The position numbers were made by a program, and so were the translations under genes. A stretch of 15,134 nucleotides of DNA from an archaeon (lineage in GTDB: Archaea > Thermoproteota > Nitrososphaeria > Nitrososphaerales > UBA183), in NCBI GenBank assembly GCA_021828185.1, contig JAKASI010000020.1, forward strand, positions 1-15,134. Reading direction: 5' to 3'. Position 1 is the first letter of the stretch. Every line of letters starts with the position of its first letter. This document shows positions 1-6,905 of this stretch, one piece after another. Below the pieces are notes generated by a model. It saw only the letters and a program-made list of their open reading frames with translations. It was not told the DNA's origin and ran no database searches.

Positions 1-1
1 A

Positions 2-93
2 TGCCCCGGCCGGGATTCGAACCCGGGTCGCCGACTCGAAAGGCCGGCATACTCTCGGTGTCTGTGTGCTTGACCGGACTATACTACCGGGGC
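2..93 (-). tRNA. tRNA-Glu: tRNA-Glu (anticodon TTC) with a D-arm intron
   Basis: Read on the minus strand, the acceptor strands GCCCCGG (93-87) and CCGGGGC (9-3) pair perfectly, with discriminator A at 2. The T-arm is CCGGG-TTCGAAT-CCCGG. The anticodon arm is CCGGC-CTTTCGA-GTCGG, putting anticodon TTC at 40-38 (Glu, GAA/GAG codons). The D-arm 5' strand GTAT and its partner GTAT are typical of archaeal tRNA-Glu, but 17 extra bases (52-68) sit inside the 3' D-strand. Removing them leaves a normal 75-nt tRNA. The base after the discriminator is T, so CCA is not encoded. A weak AT patch (CTAATT, about 118-123) lies at the right distance to be a TATA box for a start near 94, inside the neighbouring coding gene. 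Confidence 0.93.
52..68 (-). other. 17-nt intron in the tRNA-Glu D-arm
   Basis: The extra bases, read on the minus strand as CACACAGACACCGAGAG, interrupt the sequence AAG-TAT that in other archaeal tRNA-Glu runs from position 21 through the 3' D-stem strand. The boundaries are ambiguous by one base because a G occurs at both ends (52-68 or 53-69). The site corresponds to about position 22/23 in standard tRNA numbering, not the usual 37/38. Archaeal tRNA introns at such places are known and are cut by the splicing endonuclease at a bulge-helix-bulge. I could not draw a fully convincing bulge-helix-bulge here by hand, so a relaxed motif would be needed. Confidence 0.8.
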
Positions 94-837
94 TGGGCAG
101 GGCCAGCCCGGTCGCCAATTAGAGCTTTCTCGCTTAGCGACGCGAAAGGAGCACCACTCGCCTAGTGCTTCGAGGCAATCGGTCAGCCTCTCGTGCTCAT
201 GGGCGTGCCGCCCGAGAAGGAGCGTCCCGTCTCTCGAGATGTATGAGTTGTTTTGCTTCCTCGACCCGACGAGGCGGAGGGTGTCAGAAGCCTTTGTGGC
301 AGGCAGAACCGACCTGTAGTAGAGTTTCCTGCCGGAATAGAAGGGGACAGAGCCCTCGACCGCGAAATCAGTTATCATTGGGCAGGCTCCCCGCGACTCT
401 GACAAGAGGAAGCGCGCGAGGAGGTGCTCATCAGGCGCCAGTCCGCACCCTCCCGTCGACCTGAGGCGGTCCCAGTTCCCCAGCGATTCCAATCGGAAAT
501 CGAATCGGACGGCCGGGCGTCCATCATTCAAGAAGAGCCTGAAATACATCCCCAGCAACTCGCTTTGGCTGACAGCCTCCCTTTCACATGCGAGAACCCG
601 AGGGATGAGCGGGAGGAGGTAGTCGGAGGGGTCGGAGGACGACCAGCATAGACCAATCTGCTCAACGTGGATAGAGCACTCTGACGACATCGCTTTCAGA
701 CAGGATCCGAAGGTCACAGAGAACCCCTCGTCGGCGAGCTCCTTCCCGATGACTTCCATCTGGTTCTGGTTCAACTTGGGGAGTAGCAGAAAGTGCCTGT
801 CGCCGAGCTCGAAATGGTTCACCCTGAAGAAGAGCAT
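79..837 (-). CDS. Hypothetical protein, 252 aa, unrecognised
   Basis: I do not recognise this protein. It is a full open frame from ATG at 837 to TAG at 81-79, of mixed composition with no predicted membrane segments, no signal peptide and no obvious cofactor motif; a central basic/aromatic part and several cysteines are seen but not in a CxxC pattern. An AT-rich element (862-870, TATTTAAT on this strand) is about 26 bases before a start near 840, so the mRNA would be almost leaderless, which supports this ATG. The last four codons and the stop lie inside the 5' end of the tRNA-Glu gene on the same strand. The normal-looking amino acid composition and the promoter argue for a real gene; function cannot be inferred from the neighbours. 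Confidence 0.65.
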   Translation of the reverse strand: MLFFRVNHFELGDRHFLLLPKLNQNQMEVIGKELADEGFSVTFGSCLKAMSSECSIHVEQIGLCWSSSDPSDYLLPLIPRVLACEREAVSQSELLGMYFRLFLNDGRPAVRFDFRLESLGNWDRLRSTGGCGLAPDEHLLARFLLSESRGACPMITDFAVEGSVPFYSGRKLYYRSVLPATKASDTLRLVGSRKQNNSYISRDGTLLLGRHAHEHERLTDCLEALGEWCSFRVAKRESSNWRPGWPCPAPVV

Positions 838-861
838 CGGACTCTGTGATTAGGAGAACTC

Positions 862-882
862 ATTAAATACAAACCTAAAAGG
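862..882. promoter_or_regulatory. Divergent AT-rich promoter element
   Basis: In a GC-rich background, 862-870 reads ATTAAATAC on the plus strand and GTATTTAAT on the minus strand, both good archaeal TATA-box matches. A start 26 bases away on the minus strand falls near 840, next to the ATG at 837. On the plus strand it falls near 892, upstream of GTG 910. A second AT patch (CCTAAAAGG, 874-882) could serve the plus strand with a start near 904. Confidence 0.5.
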
Positions 883-909
883 TTGAAATCTGGAGAGGGA
901 GAGGGATTG

Positions 910-1764
910 GTGGAAGACAGGGCTGTCTCGCTTGAGTCGTTGGAGGCGAGAATGGGGTCATACGCCCAAAGAGTCGACGAAGCCCTTTCGCGGGAACTGA
1001 AGCTGTACTCCCACTCGAGGTTCCATGACCCACTGGTCTACTCCACGGAAGGTGGAAAGCGGGTCAGGCCGGTGATCCTGATGCTCTCTGCGGAGGCCCT
1101 CGGGTGCGCGGACGACTCTGTCCTCGGGGCGGCCGTGGCCGTCGAGCTCCTCCACACCGAGTCAATCGTACACGACGACGTGATAGATGAAGAGAGGGTG
1201 CGAAGGGGGAAGGTCCCCTTTCACGTGAAGTACGGCTACAGTGCCTCCCTCCTGAGCGCAGACTTCGTGTTCGCCATGATCCTGGCTATAGCCGCCAGAT
1301 ACGACGATAGGAGGATAGCCGAAGAGGTAAGCAACGCTGCCGTCCAGATGTCGGAAGGCGAGTACTCGGAACTCACCATTGACCCCGAGATCTACAAACT
1401 GACCTGGGACGAGTACATGAGGATAGTCACCGAGAAGACCGCATCGCTCTTCGAGACCTCGGCCAAACTGGGAGCCATGATCGCTGGCGGGAGCGAAAAA
1501 GACGTCAAAGCATTGGCGGCCTACGGAAGGTGCATAGGCATCGCATACCAACTGAAGGACGATCTGCTCGACTGGAGGTCGAAGGACAAGGTGTCGGTGG
1601 GTCTCCTCAAGACTCACAGCGAGAGCGAAGTCGTGGGGAAGATGGCCGCCCAGGCACAGTCATACGCAGAAGAAGCCAAGCGCATGCTCATCCATGTCCC
1701 AAGGAACGAGGCCACGATACTTCTAGAAGACCTAAGTGACTTCTCGATACTCAGGGAACACTAG
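910..1764 (+). CDS. Polyprenyl diphosphate synthase (GGPP/FPP synthase family)
   Basis: Trans-type isoprenyl diphosphate synthase, which joins IPP to an allylic diphosphate; in archaea these make GGPP for ether lipids or longer chains for quinones. Visible motifs: GGKR with a following RP (codons near 1051-1071), first Asp-rich motif DDVID (1174-1188) followed by a double Arg, EKTASLF, and second Asp-rich motif DDLLD (1558-1572) preceded by YQLK. The frame opens at TTG 883, but the likely transcription start (about 892 or 904) lies after it. I chose GTG 910, which follows a purine-rich GGAGAGGGAGAGG; ATG 952 with GGAGG five bases upstream is a serious alternative. Odd points: Glu five residues before the first Asp motif, where chain length is usually set, and a C-terminus some tens of residues shorter than typical family members, lacking the usual Gly-Lys-rich loop after the second Asp motif. 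Confidence 0.88.
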   Translation: MEDRAVSLESLEARMGSYAQRVDEALSRELKLYSHSRFHDPLVYSTEGGKRVRPVILMLSAEALGCADDSVLGAAVAVELLHTESIVHDDVIDEERVRRGKVPFHVKYGYSASLLSADFVFAMILAIAARYDDRRIAEEVSNAAVQMSEGEYSELTIDPEIYKLTWDEYMRIVTEKTASLFETSAKLGAMIAGGSEKDVKALAAYGRCIGIAYQLKDDLLDWRSKDKVSVGLLKTHSESEVVGKMAAQAQSYAEEAKRMLIHVPRNEATILLEDLSDFSILREH

Positions 1765-1766
1765 CC

Positions 1767-1800
1767 GTCAGGCTCTCTGGGAGCCGGAGACTAGCCTGAC
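1767..1800. repeat. Inverted repeat between convergent genes, possible bidirectional terminator
   Basis: GTCAGGCT (1767-1774) and AGCCTGAC (1793-1800) are perfect reverse complements. A second, competing hairpin GGCTC-TCTGG-GAGCC lies at 1771-1785. The repeat spans the gap between the stop of the prenyl synthase and the stop of ATP synthase subunit K, and its right arm includes the last codons of the latter. There is no T-run after it on either strand, so a classic intrinsic terminator is not shown; it may act as a 3' end stabiliser or processing site. Confidence 0.5.
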
Positions 1801-2114
1801 TGCCCCAGGATGATGAAAGCTATCGCAAACCCGTAGATCGCGATCGCTTCAGCCAGCACCACGAATATCAGCGCGGTGGTCCTGACCTCTGCCTTCTCCG
1901 TGACTGCGGCGATTGCCGCGGATCCGGAAGTGCCCACCCCGATACCTGCTCCAAGGGCTGCCAGACCGAAGGCAACCCCCGCAGCGATGAACTTGTTGCC
2001 GTTCGAGGGGACAGTTGTCGTGGCCGTAGTCTGCGCCGCGACCGGAGCGGAAAGCACAGCGGCCACGGCCATCAGAGTCGCCGCAGCCAAGAGTGCAAGG
2101 AAAATCTTCCGCAT
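1791..2114 (-). CDS. atpK: A-type ATP synthase subunit K (c-ring proteolipid) with leader peptide
   Basis: Rotor-ring subunit that carries the coupling ion across the membrane. The 107-aa protein has two parts. Residues 1-27 form a signal-like leader (RK, then a long hydrophobic run, ending in an AxA-type site before Q28). The mature hairpin has TM1 about 42-66, rich in Gly/Ala (GAGIGVG), and TM2 about 79-104 with the ion-binding glutamate E89 in LAEAIAIYG. TM1 has no glutamine and E89 is followed by Ala rather than Ser/Thr, which fits proton rather than sodium binding; that is inference from known Na+ motifs. ATG 2114 is about 11 bases after the start predicted from the TATA box at 2147-2155. 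It is convergent with the prenyl synthase. Confidence 0.95.
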   Translation of the reverse strand: MRKIFLALLAAATLMAVAAVLSAPVAAQTTATTTVPSNGNKFIAAGVAFGLAALGAGIGVGTSGSAAIAAVTEKAEVRTTALIFVVLAEAIAIYGFAIAFIILGQSG

Positions 2115-2146
2115 GACTTTCGACGAATCAGCGCCTTTGAATACCG

Positions 2147-2155
2147 CTTATAAAC
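2147..2155 (-). promoter_or_regulatory. TATA box of atpK
   Basis: GTTTATAAG on the minus strand is the best TATA-box match in the window. It predicts transcription from about 2125, giving a leader of about 11 nt before ATG 2114. No Shine-Dalgarno sequence is seen there. Confidence 0.65.
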
Positions 2156-2169
2156 ATTGGCGGCTCGCC

Positions 2170-2183
2170 GAGAAAAATATAGA
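2170..2183 (-). terminator. T-rich terminator after atpC
   Basis: A few bases after the atpC stop, the minus strand reads CTATATTTTTCT, a T-run of the kind that ends archaeal transcription. It lies just upstream of the separate atpK promoter. Confidence 0.4.
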
Positions 2184-2187
2184 ATCT

Positions 2188-3240
2188 TCAGGCCCTGAGC
2201 TTCGAAAGGATTGTCTTCGGGTCCATGCCAGCCTCCACTCCGATGGCTATGGCTGCGAGGTTGCTGACCTCGAATTCCATCAGCTTGATCATAGCCAACA
2301 TAGTTCCTGGACTGAGGCCCTGCCAGACGAAGGCAAGCGTCGCGGTCTCCTTCATCTGCTTCGCGAAGCCGTCCTCAACCTGGTCGATCAGTTCCTCGTC
2401 GCTCTGGGCCGCCTGAAGCGGGAACCGGTACGAAGACTCGATGAGCTTGACCGCCTCCGAGACAGAATCGGCAGCGGCCATGCTTGAAAGGGCCGAAGCC
2501 TGCACCCTCTTGGCCGGCGTTATGATCAGCTCCTGGACTTCGGATAGCGACAGACCCCAGAGTTTGGATCGGAGGACGGACAGGACGTTGTATGAATCGA
2601 CGTCCAAAGCCACAAGGTCGGCTATGCCGTTGACGTCGGCAGACTTGCCCGCGTACAAAGTTGGGTTGCGTGAGTACTCCCTCGAAATCGCCGAAAGGAC
2701 CGCATGATCGATGTAGACGTCGAAGAACCTGATCTCCCCCCTCGAGCCATAGGCAACCAGGGCCCTCTCGACGTCTGAGGAGAACTCCGAACCAGAGAGC
2801 ATGGTCACTGCTTCGGTGACGTCCTTTGCCGAGAGGACCTTGGCAATCAGGTCCCGCCTCCCCACCAGCTCTTCGGCCTTCATGTCGAGGTATTCCACCG
2901 TCTCCTCGTAGGTCCTGTTGAGGGCCTTCGCCTTCAGGGCGAGCTTGAGGTCCCAGGCGATGTCCTTGAGGTAGTAGAGCTGCAAGACCCTATACCTCCC
3001 CGCGCCCTGGGTGACGGAGTGGTGGACGGTCGCGAGCCGTTCCCTGAGTGCGAGCTCGATCCTCCTTGCGTTGAATGGCGCCGACATGCCTGCGAAGGAG
3101 TCGGCGTAGGGGGTGCTTCGAAGCCTGTTGACGAGCTCGTCGAGTGAAGTGGACTCGGCGAACTTCTGCACCGTGGCCGCGTCGAGGAGCGTCCCTCTCA
3201 GTGCGAAGGCCTTGGTCCCCACATAGCTCTTGCTGGACAA
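2188..3240 (-). CDS. atpC: A-type ATP synthase subunit C (V-ATPase d / AC39 family)
   Basis: Funnel-shaped, all-helical soluble subunit that seats the central stalk on the K ring. Support: the N-terminal YVGTKAFALRGTLL resembles the start of other subunits C, the length (about 350 aa) is normal, there is a DVDSYNVLSVLRSKLWGLS segment like the family's repeated helical core, and the C-terminus has the family signature EFEVSNLAAIAIG. No ATG fits. The frame opens at TTG 3258, but the TATA-like box TTAAAT (3270-3275) predicts a start near 3247, so I chose TTG 3240. That gives only five residues before YVGTK, as in Thermus. TTG 3258 remains possible, from a more distant promoter. The gene is divergent from atpI and upstream of atpK. 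Confidence 0.9.
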   Translation of the reverse strand: MSSKSYVGTKAFALRGTLLDAATVQKFAESTSLDELVNRLRSTPYADSFAGMSAPFNARRIELALRERLATVHHSVTQGAGRYRVLQLYYLKDIAWDLKLALKAKALNRTYEETVEYLDMKAEELVGRRDLIAKVLSAKDVTEAVTMLSGSEFSSDVERALVAYGSRGEIRFFDVYIDHAVLSAISREYSRNPTLYAGKSADVNGIADLVALDVDSYNVLSVLRSKLWGLSLSEVQELIITPAKRVQASALSSMAAADSVSEAVKLIESSYRFPLQAAQSDEELIDQVEDGFAKQMKETATLAFVWQGLSPGTMLAMIKLMEFEVSNLAAIAIGVEAGMDPKTILSKLRA

Positions 3241-3269
3241 GCTTCTCGACGACGGCAAGGTTGGACTGC

Positions 3270-3275
3270 ATTTAA
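3270..3275 (-). promoter_or_regulatory. TATA-like box of atpC
   Basis: TTAAAT on the minus strand, within the 158-bp divergent region between atpC and atpI. It predicts a start near 3247 and therefore favours TTG 3240 over TTG 3258 as the atpC start codon. The match is moderate. Confidence 0.35.
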
Positions 3276-3352
3276 CGACTGCGTTACGATGTGACGGCTG
3301 GAACCATCCTCATGGGGCGCGGGCTGCAGAGTGCTCTCGCCTTTCATCACCC

Positions 3353-3359
3353 TTAATAA
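3353..3359 (+). promoter_or_regulatory. TATA-like box of atpI
   Basis: TTAATAA on the plus strand predicts transcription from about 3382, giving a leader of about 17 nt before ATG 3399. The leader has no strong Shine-Dalgarno sequence (AAAGAG is the best). The same AT patch could also be read on the minus strand toward atpC. Confidence 0.45.
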
Positions 3360-3398
3360 CGGAACTCGGGCGCGGCTGAAAAGCAAAGAGTGTAGCAC

Positions 3399-5450
3399 AT
3401 GGGGGTCGCCCGTCTAGACAAGGTCACTGTCATTGCCCCGCGGAGCGAGTACGTCCAAGTGGCGAAGGCGCTGGCTCAGTTCGAGGACTTCCACCCTGCA
3501 GAAGGTGCACCGCAGGACTTCGACCCCGGGGTCCAGGAGCTCACTGTCAAGGCGGTCAGGCTGTTTGCCCAGGCCGACCAGGCGGTGAAAGACCTTGGGC
3601 TACCGCTGATGCCCGGTCAGATGGATATAGTCTTCAGGGGCGCTAAGATCCCCAAGAGCAGCTACGACGCTTCGTCCTGGGAAGAGCTGCTGGGCAAGGT
3701 AGACTCTCAGTTGAGCCCCATTACCGAGGAGGTGAGAGCGGAGAAGGCGATTCTGCAGAAGGCGCAGAAGGAAGAAGCGGATTCGGAGGCCCTTATGGGG
3801 GCGCTGAAGACCGTGTCAGGGTTCTCCTCCGACCTGACCGGCCTGGCTGACCTCACATTGTTCAAGGCGGTAGTGGCGGTCGTCCAGAACGAGAAGCTGG
3901 CCGAGCTCAGGAACTCGCTTCCGGACGCTATCTTCCTCTCGCAGGCTGTCGCAAAGGAGCAGACGCTGGTCCTGACAGCGGTACCCAAGAGCGAAGAGGC
4001 GAGGCTGGACAAGACGCTGAAGGTCCTCGAAGTCAAGCCGCTCGTGCTGCCGCCAGACTTTCCTCAGAACCCAGCTGAAGCCTTCCAAGAGGCGGCCCAG
4101 GGACATGAGGCGGCGATTGCCGATAGGAAGAAGGCGGAGTCGATGCTGGCCGAGTCGAAGCGGAAGCACGGCTCGTCGCTGCTCGCGCTGAGGGAGCTGT
4201 CCGAGGCTGCCCGAAAGACTCTGGATGAAGCGAGGGTCTCGGGTGGGATGCACAGGCTCGCTACGATCTCAGGCTACATCCCTGAAAAGAGGGAGGAGCA
4301 GTTCAATCAGATCTTCGGCAGGTGGATGGTGCACTTCGAGGAAGTGGACCGGGGGACTGCGGACGAACACGTACCCACGCTCATGGTGAACAAGCCTGGG
4401 CTGAACCTCACCCAGCCGATCGTGTTAGAGCAGGGGATTCCTGCGGGGCACGAAGTCGACCCGACCCCGCTCGTGTCGTTTGTCTTTCCTGTGTTCTTCG
4501 GGATGATGTTCGGGGACGTCGGCCATGGCCTGATACTGACCCTGTTCATGCTGCTGGTCAGGCAGAGGTCGACCGGTAACATGAGGAAGTGGGCGAACAT
4601 ATTCCTCGTCTCAGGCGTCTCCGCCATCGTCTTCGGGGTGATATTCGGCGAGTTCTTCGAACTGCCGTTCCAGAGCATCGTGCCCATCCCGCCGCTGGTG
4701 GAGATCATACACAGGGCCGCGGGGTCGGTTGACACGTTCAACTTCTTGCCCACCCCCTGGGCAGGCGTCAACCTCGTCCTCATAGTGAGCTTCCTGGTGG
4801 GGATAGCCCATCTCATCACCGCTTTGGGCCTGGACGTCTACCAGGCTGCCAAGGAGCACAATCCCATCGAGCTTTGGCTTGAGAAGATCCCCGTCTTCAC
4901 TATGTACGTCTCCGGAGTGGGCTACGGGCTCGCCTTCGTGGGGGTAGGGTTCAGCTTCAACGTGCTGAGCAGCTCGCACCCCAACCCACTGCTAGGGATA
5001 CCGAACAACTTGCTCGGCGCCGTCTCGATAGCCGTGCTGGTGCCATCGATGTTAGTCCTGCTCGCCGGGAAGAGCGTGGCCATAGCCACCGGCCGGCTGA
5101 AGGAAGGCTCTGCACTTGGTGCGCTTTCTAACGGAGGGCTCGAAGTCTTTGAAAGAATCTCACAGTTCATGTCCAACACCATCAGCTACGTCAGGCTCGC
5201 CGTGATGCTTCTGGTCCATGCCGCCCTGCTGCTCATAGTCAACCTGCTACAGCCATGGGCAAACCCCCTCATGATAGTGCCCTGGGTAATTTTCAACATC
5301 ATGATACTCGCCTTCGAAGCTTTCATAGTTTACGTGCAAGACCTGAGGTTGCATCTCTACGAGTTCTTCACGAAGTTCTACACGGGCACGGGCAAGCCGT
5401 TCAGGAAGATATTCCCTGACCGGATCAGAGCATCCGTTGAGTGGCACTAG
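3399..5450 (+). CDS. atpI: A-type ATP synthase subunit I (subunit a, 116-kDa family)
   Basis: Stator subunit that provides the two half-channels beside the K ring. The 683-aa protein has a soluble N-terminal arm (about 1-350) with coiled, Glu/Lys-rich stretches, then a membrane half with about eight helices. Family signatures are clear: FPVFFGMMFGDVGHG at the first helix, FGEFFELPF, and ISYVRLAVM with the essential channel arginine R599. A second conserved arginine, R650, is in VQDLRLHLYEFF, followed by GTGKPF near the end. ATG 3399 is the first start after the predicted promoter. Its stop TAG overlaps the nuoN stop on the other strand. It is the only plus-strand ATP synthase gene here; it faces away from atpC and runs into the complex I operon tail to tail. 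Confidence 0.95.
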   Translation: MGVARLDKVTVIAPRSEYVQVAKALAQFEDFHPAEGAPQDFDPGVQELTVKAVRLFAQADQAVKDLGLPLMPGQMDIVFRGAKIPKSSYDASSWEELLGKVDSQLSPITEEVRAEKAILQKAQKEEADSEALMGALKTVSGFSSDLTGLADLTLFKAVVAVVQNEKLAELRNSLPDAIFLSQAVAKEQTLVLTAVPKSEEARLDKTLKVLEVKPLVLPPDFPQNPAEAFQEAAQGHEAAIADRKKAESMLAESKRKHGSSLLALRELSEAARKTLDEARVSGGMHRLATISGYIPEKREEQFNQIFGRWMVHFEEVDRGTADEHVPTLMVNKPGLNLTQPIVLEQGIPAGHEVDPTPLVSFVFPVFFGMMFGDVGHGLILTLFMLLVRQRSTGNMRKWANIFLVSGVSAIVFGVIFGEFFELPFQSIVPIPPLVEIIHRAAGSVDTFNFLPTPWAGVNLVLIVSFLVGIAHLITALGLDVYQAAKEHNPIELWLEKIPVFTMYVSGVGYGLAFVGVGFSFNVLSSSHPNPLLGIPNNLLGAVSIAVLVPSMLVLLAGKSVAIATGRLKEGSALGALSNGGLEVFERISQFMSNTISYVRLAVMLLVHAALLLIVNLLQPWANPLMIVPWVIFNIMILAFEAFIVYVQDLRLHLYEFFTKFYTGTGKPFRKIFPDRIRASVEWH

Positions 5451-6904
5451 CCGACAAACGTGCTCGCTGCGCTGGACGCGAAACTGATTATCTGCTGCGG
5501 GAAGAGCCCTATCCCGATTATGAGACCCACCATGATGGCGAACACCAGTACGAACCAGAACGGCTCCTTCGCCTTCTCCGGGCTTTCGGGCTCGTCCATG
5601 TACATCCTCTTGATTAGCCAACCGTAGTACCCCATGCTGAAGGCAGAGTTCAGGATGGCCGCTAGCGCTAGCCAGCCAAAGGGGCCATTGGCCACAGAGA
5701 GCACCAGGATTAGTTTGCTCCAGAATCCGCTCAGCGGCGGCACCCCTGCGAGGCCGAGGAACGCCACCGCTAGGGTGAAGGCGGTGATGGGCATCCGCTT
5801 CGCGAGCCCGTCGTATGCCTTGAGGTCCGCCCTCCTGAGCTGCAGTACGACGAGGGCGGCGGCAAGGAAGGCCACCCCCTTCATCACGGCGTGGTTGATC
5901 ACGTGGAAGATGGTCCCGGTCAGTCCGAGAAGAGCAGACTCTGAGCCGGGGGCGTTGGCGAACGCCACGAACCCGATGAGCATGTAGCCTGCCTGGGCGA
6001 TGCTGGAGTAGGCGAGCAGCCTGGTCATGCTCTTCTGGGTAAGGGCCGCGACGTTGCCGACTGTCATTGTCACCAGAGCGAGGACCGCGAACACGTTCGC
6101 CATGGTGAAGAACGGGCTCTGGGTGACCACGTAGAGGGTGGTGATCGCGAGCAGGACCCGGATCGCGGCGATGAAACCGGCCTTCTTGGTGGCGGCAGCC
6201 AGCAGGGTGCTGATGGTGGTCGGCGCCCCCTCGTAGGCGTCGGGGATCCACATGTGGAATGGGACTATGGACATCTTGAACCCGAAACCAGCGACGAACA
6301 GCAGGGTGGCGACCCCTGCGAGCGCGGTCGGATGGGAGACAAACCCTGAGACCACCTGGGAGATTGTGGTGCTCCCGGTCAGCCCATAGGCCAGGCTGAT
6401 GGCGTATAGTATCACAGCCGACGACATGGCGCCGATGATGGCGTACTTCACCGAGGCCTCATTCGAACGGACCTTCTTGTCGAACCCAGCGAGCACGTAT
6501 GTCGGGAGGCTCATCAGCTCCCAGGAGACGAAGAGCATCAACAGGTCCTGGGAGTAGGCGAGAAGGACCATTCCCAGGGCCGTGAACGCCAAGAGGCTGT
6601 AGTACACCGGGTTGCTGGGCCCCTTTTGGTAGTCGAAAGAAGCCACCGCCACGGCGAGGGTGACCCCTACGGTGACCAGCGCGAAGATGCCGCCGAGCCG
6701 GTCGGGAGCGATGAGCGTCCCTGACCAGGAGACAGGGGATGGATACAGGGCGAACAACAGCAGCAACACCATCGCCGCCGCCAGCACCAGCGACAGGACG
6801 TACCCGGGGAGCTTCGCCGAGCTTCTCTTTGAAAGCTGCAGCAGTGGGAGGAGCAGGGCAGCGGCTGCTAGGAGAACTATGGTGATGGTGAGAAGATCGA
6901 CCAA
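5447..6904 (-). CDS. nuoN: Complex I subunit NuoN (ND2-like antiporter subunit)
   Basis: Membrane-arm proton pump closest to the quinone module. The 485-aa protein has about 14 membrane helices. It carries the full set of pump residues: E129 in SWELMSLPTY (TM5), K210 in GFKMSIVPFHMWIPDAYEGAP (TM7), K240/K241 in TM8, and K397 in SGFWSKLIL (TM12). The start is TTG at 6904, one base after the nuoM stop, and no better in-frame start exists near the first helix, so translation is probably coupled. It is the last gene of the block, and its stop overlaps that of atpI on the opposite strand. Confidence 0.94.
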   Translation of the reverse strand: MVDLLTITIVLLAAAALLLPLLQLSKRSSAKLPGYVLSLVLAAAMVLLLLFALYPSPVSWSGTLIAPDRLGGIFALVTVGVTLAVAVASFDYQKGPSNPVYYSLLAFTALGMVLLAYSQDLLMLFVSWELMSLPTYVLAGFDKKVRSNEASVKYAIIGAMSSAVILYAISLAYGLTGSTTISQVVSGFVSHPTALAGVATLLFVAGFGFKMSIVPFHMWIPDAYEGAPTTISTLLAAATKKAGFIAAIRVLLAITTLYVVTQSPFFTMANVFAVLALVTMTVGNVAALTQKSMTRLLAYSSIAQAGYMLIGFVAFANAPGSESALLGLTGTIFHVINHAVMKGVAFLAAALVVLQLRRADLKAYDGLAKRMPITAFTLAVAFLGLAGVPPLSGFWSKLILVLSVANGPFGWLALAAILNSAFSMGYYGWLIKRMYMDEPESPEKAKEPFWFVLVFAIMVGLIIGIGLFPQQIISFASSAASTFVG

Positions 6905-6905
6905 C

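Noticed and set aside
1876..2487. 203-aa plus-strand open frame across atpK and atpC
   Set aside because: Antisense to the conserved atpK and the atpC 3' end and crosses the atpK promoter; the protein has no recognisable features.
5247..6251. 334-aa open frame on the minus strand
   Set aside because: Shadow of nuoN running on into the antisense of atpI; Arg/His/Gly-rich with no recognisable domain.
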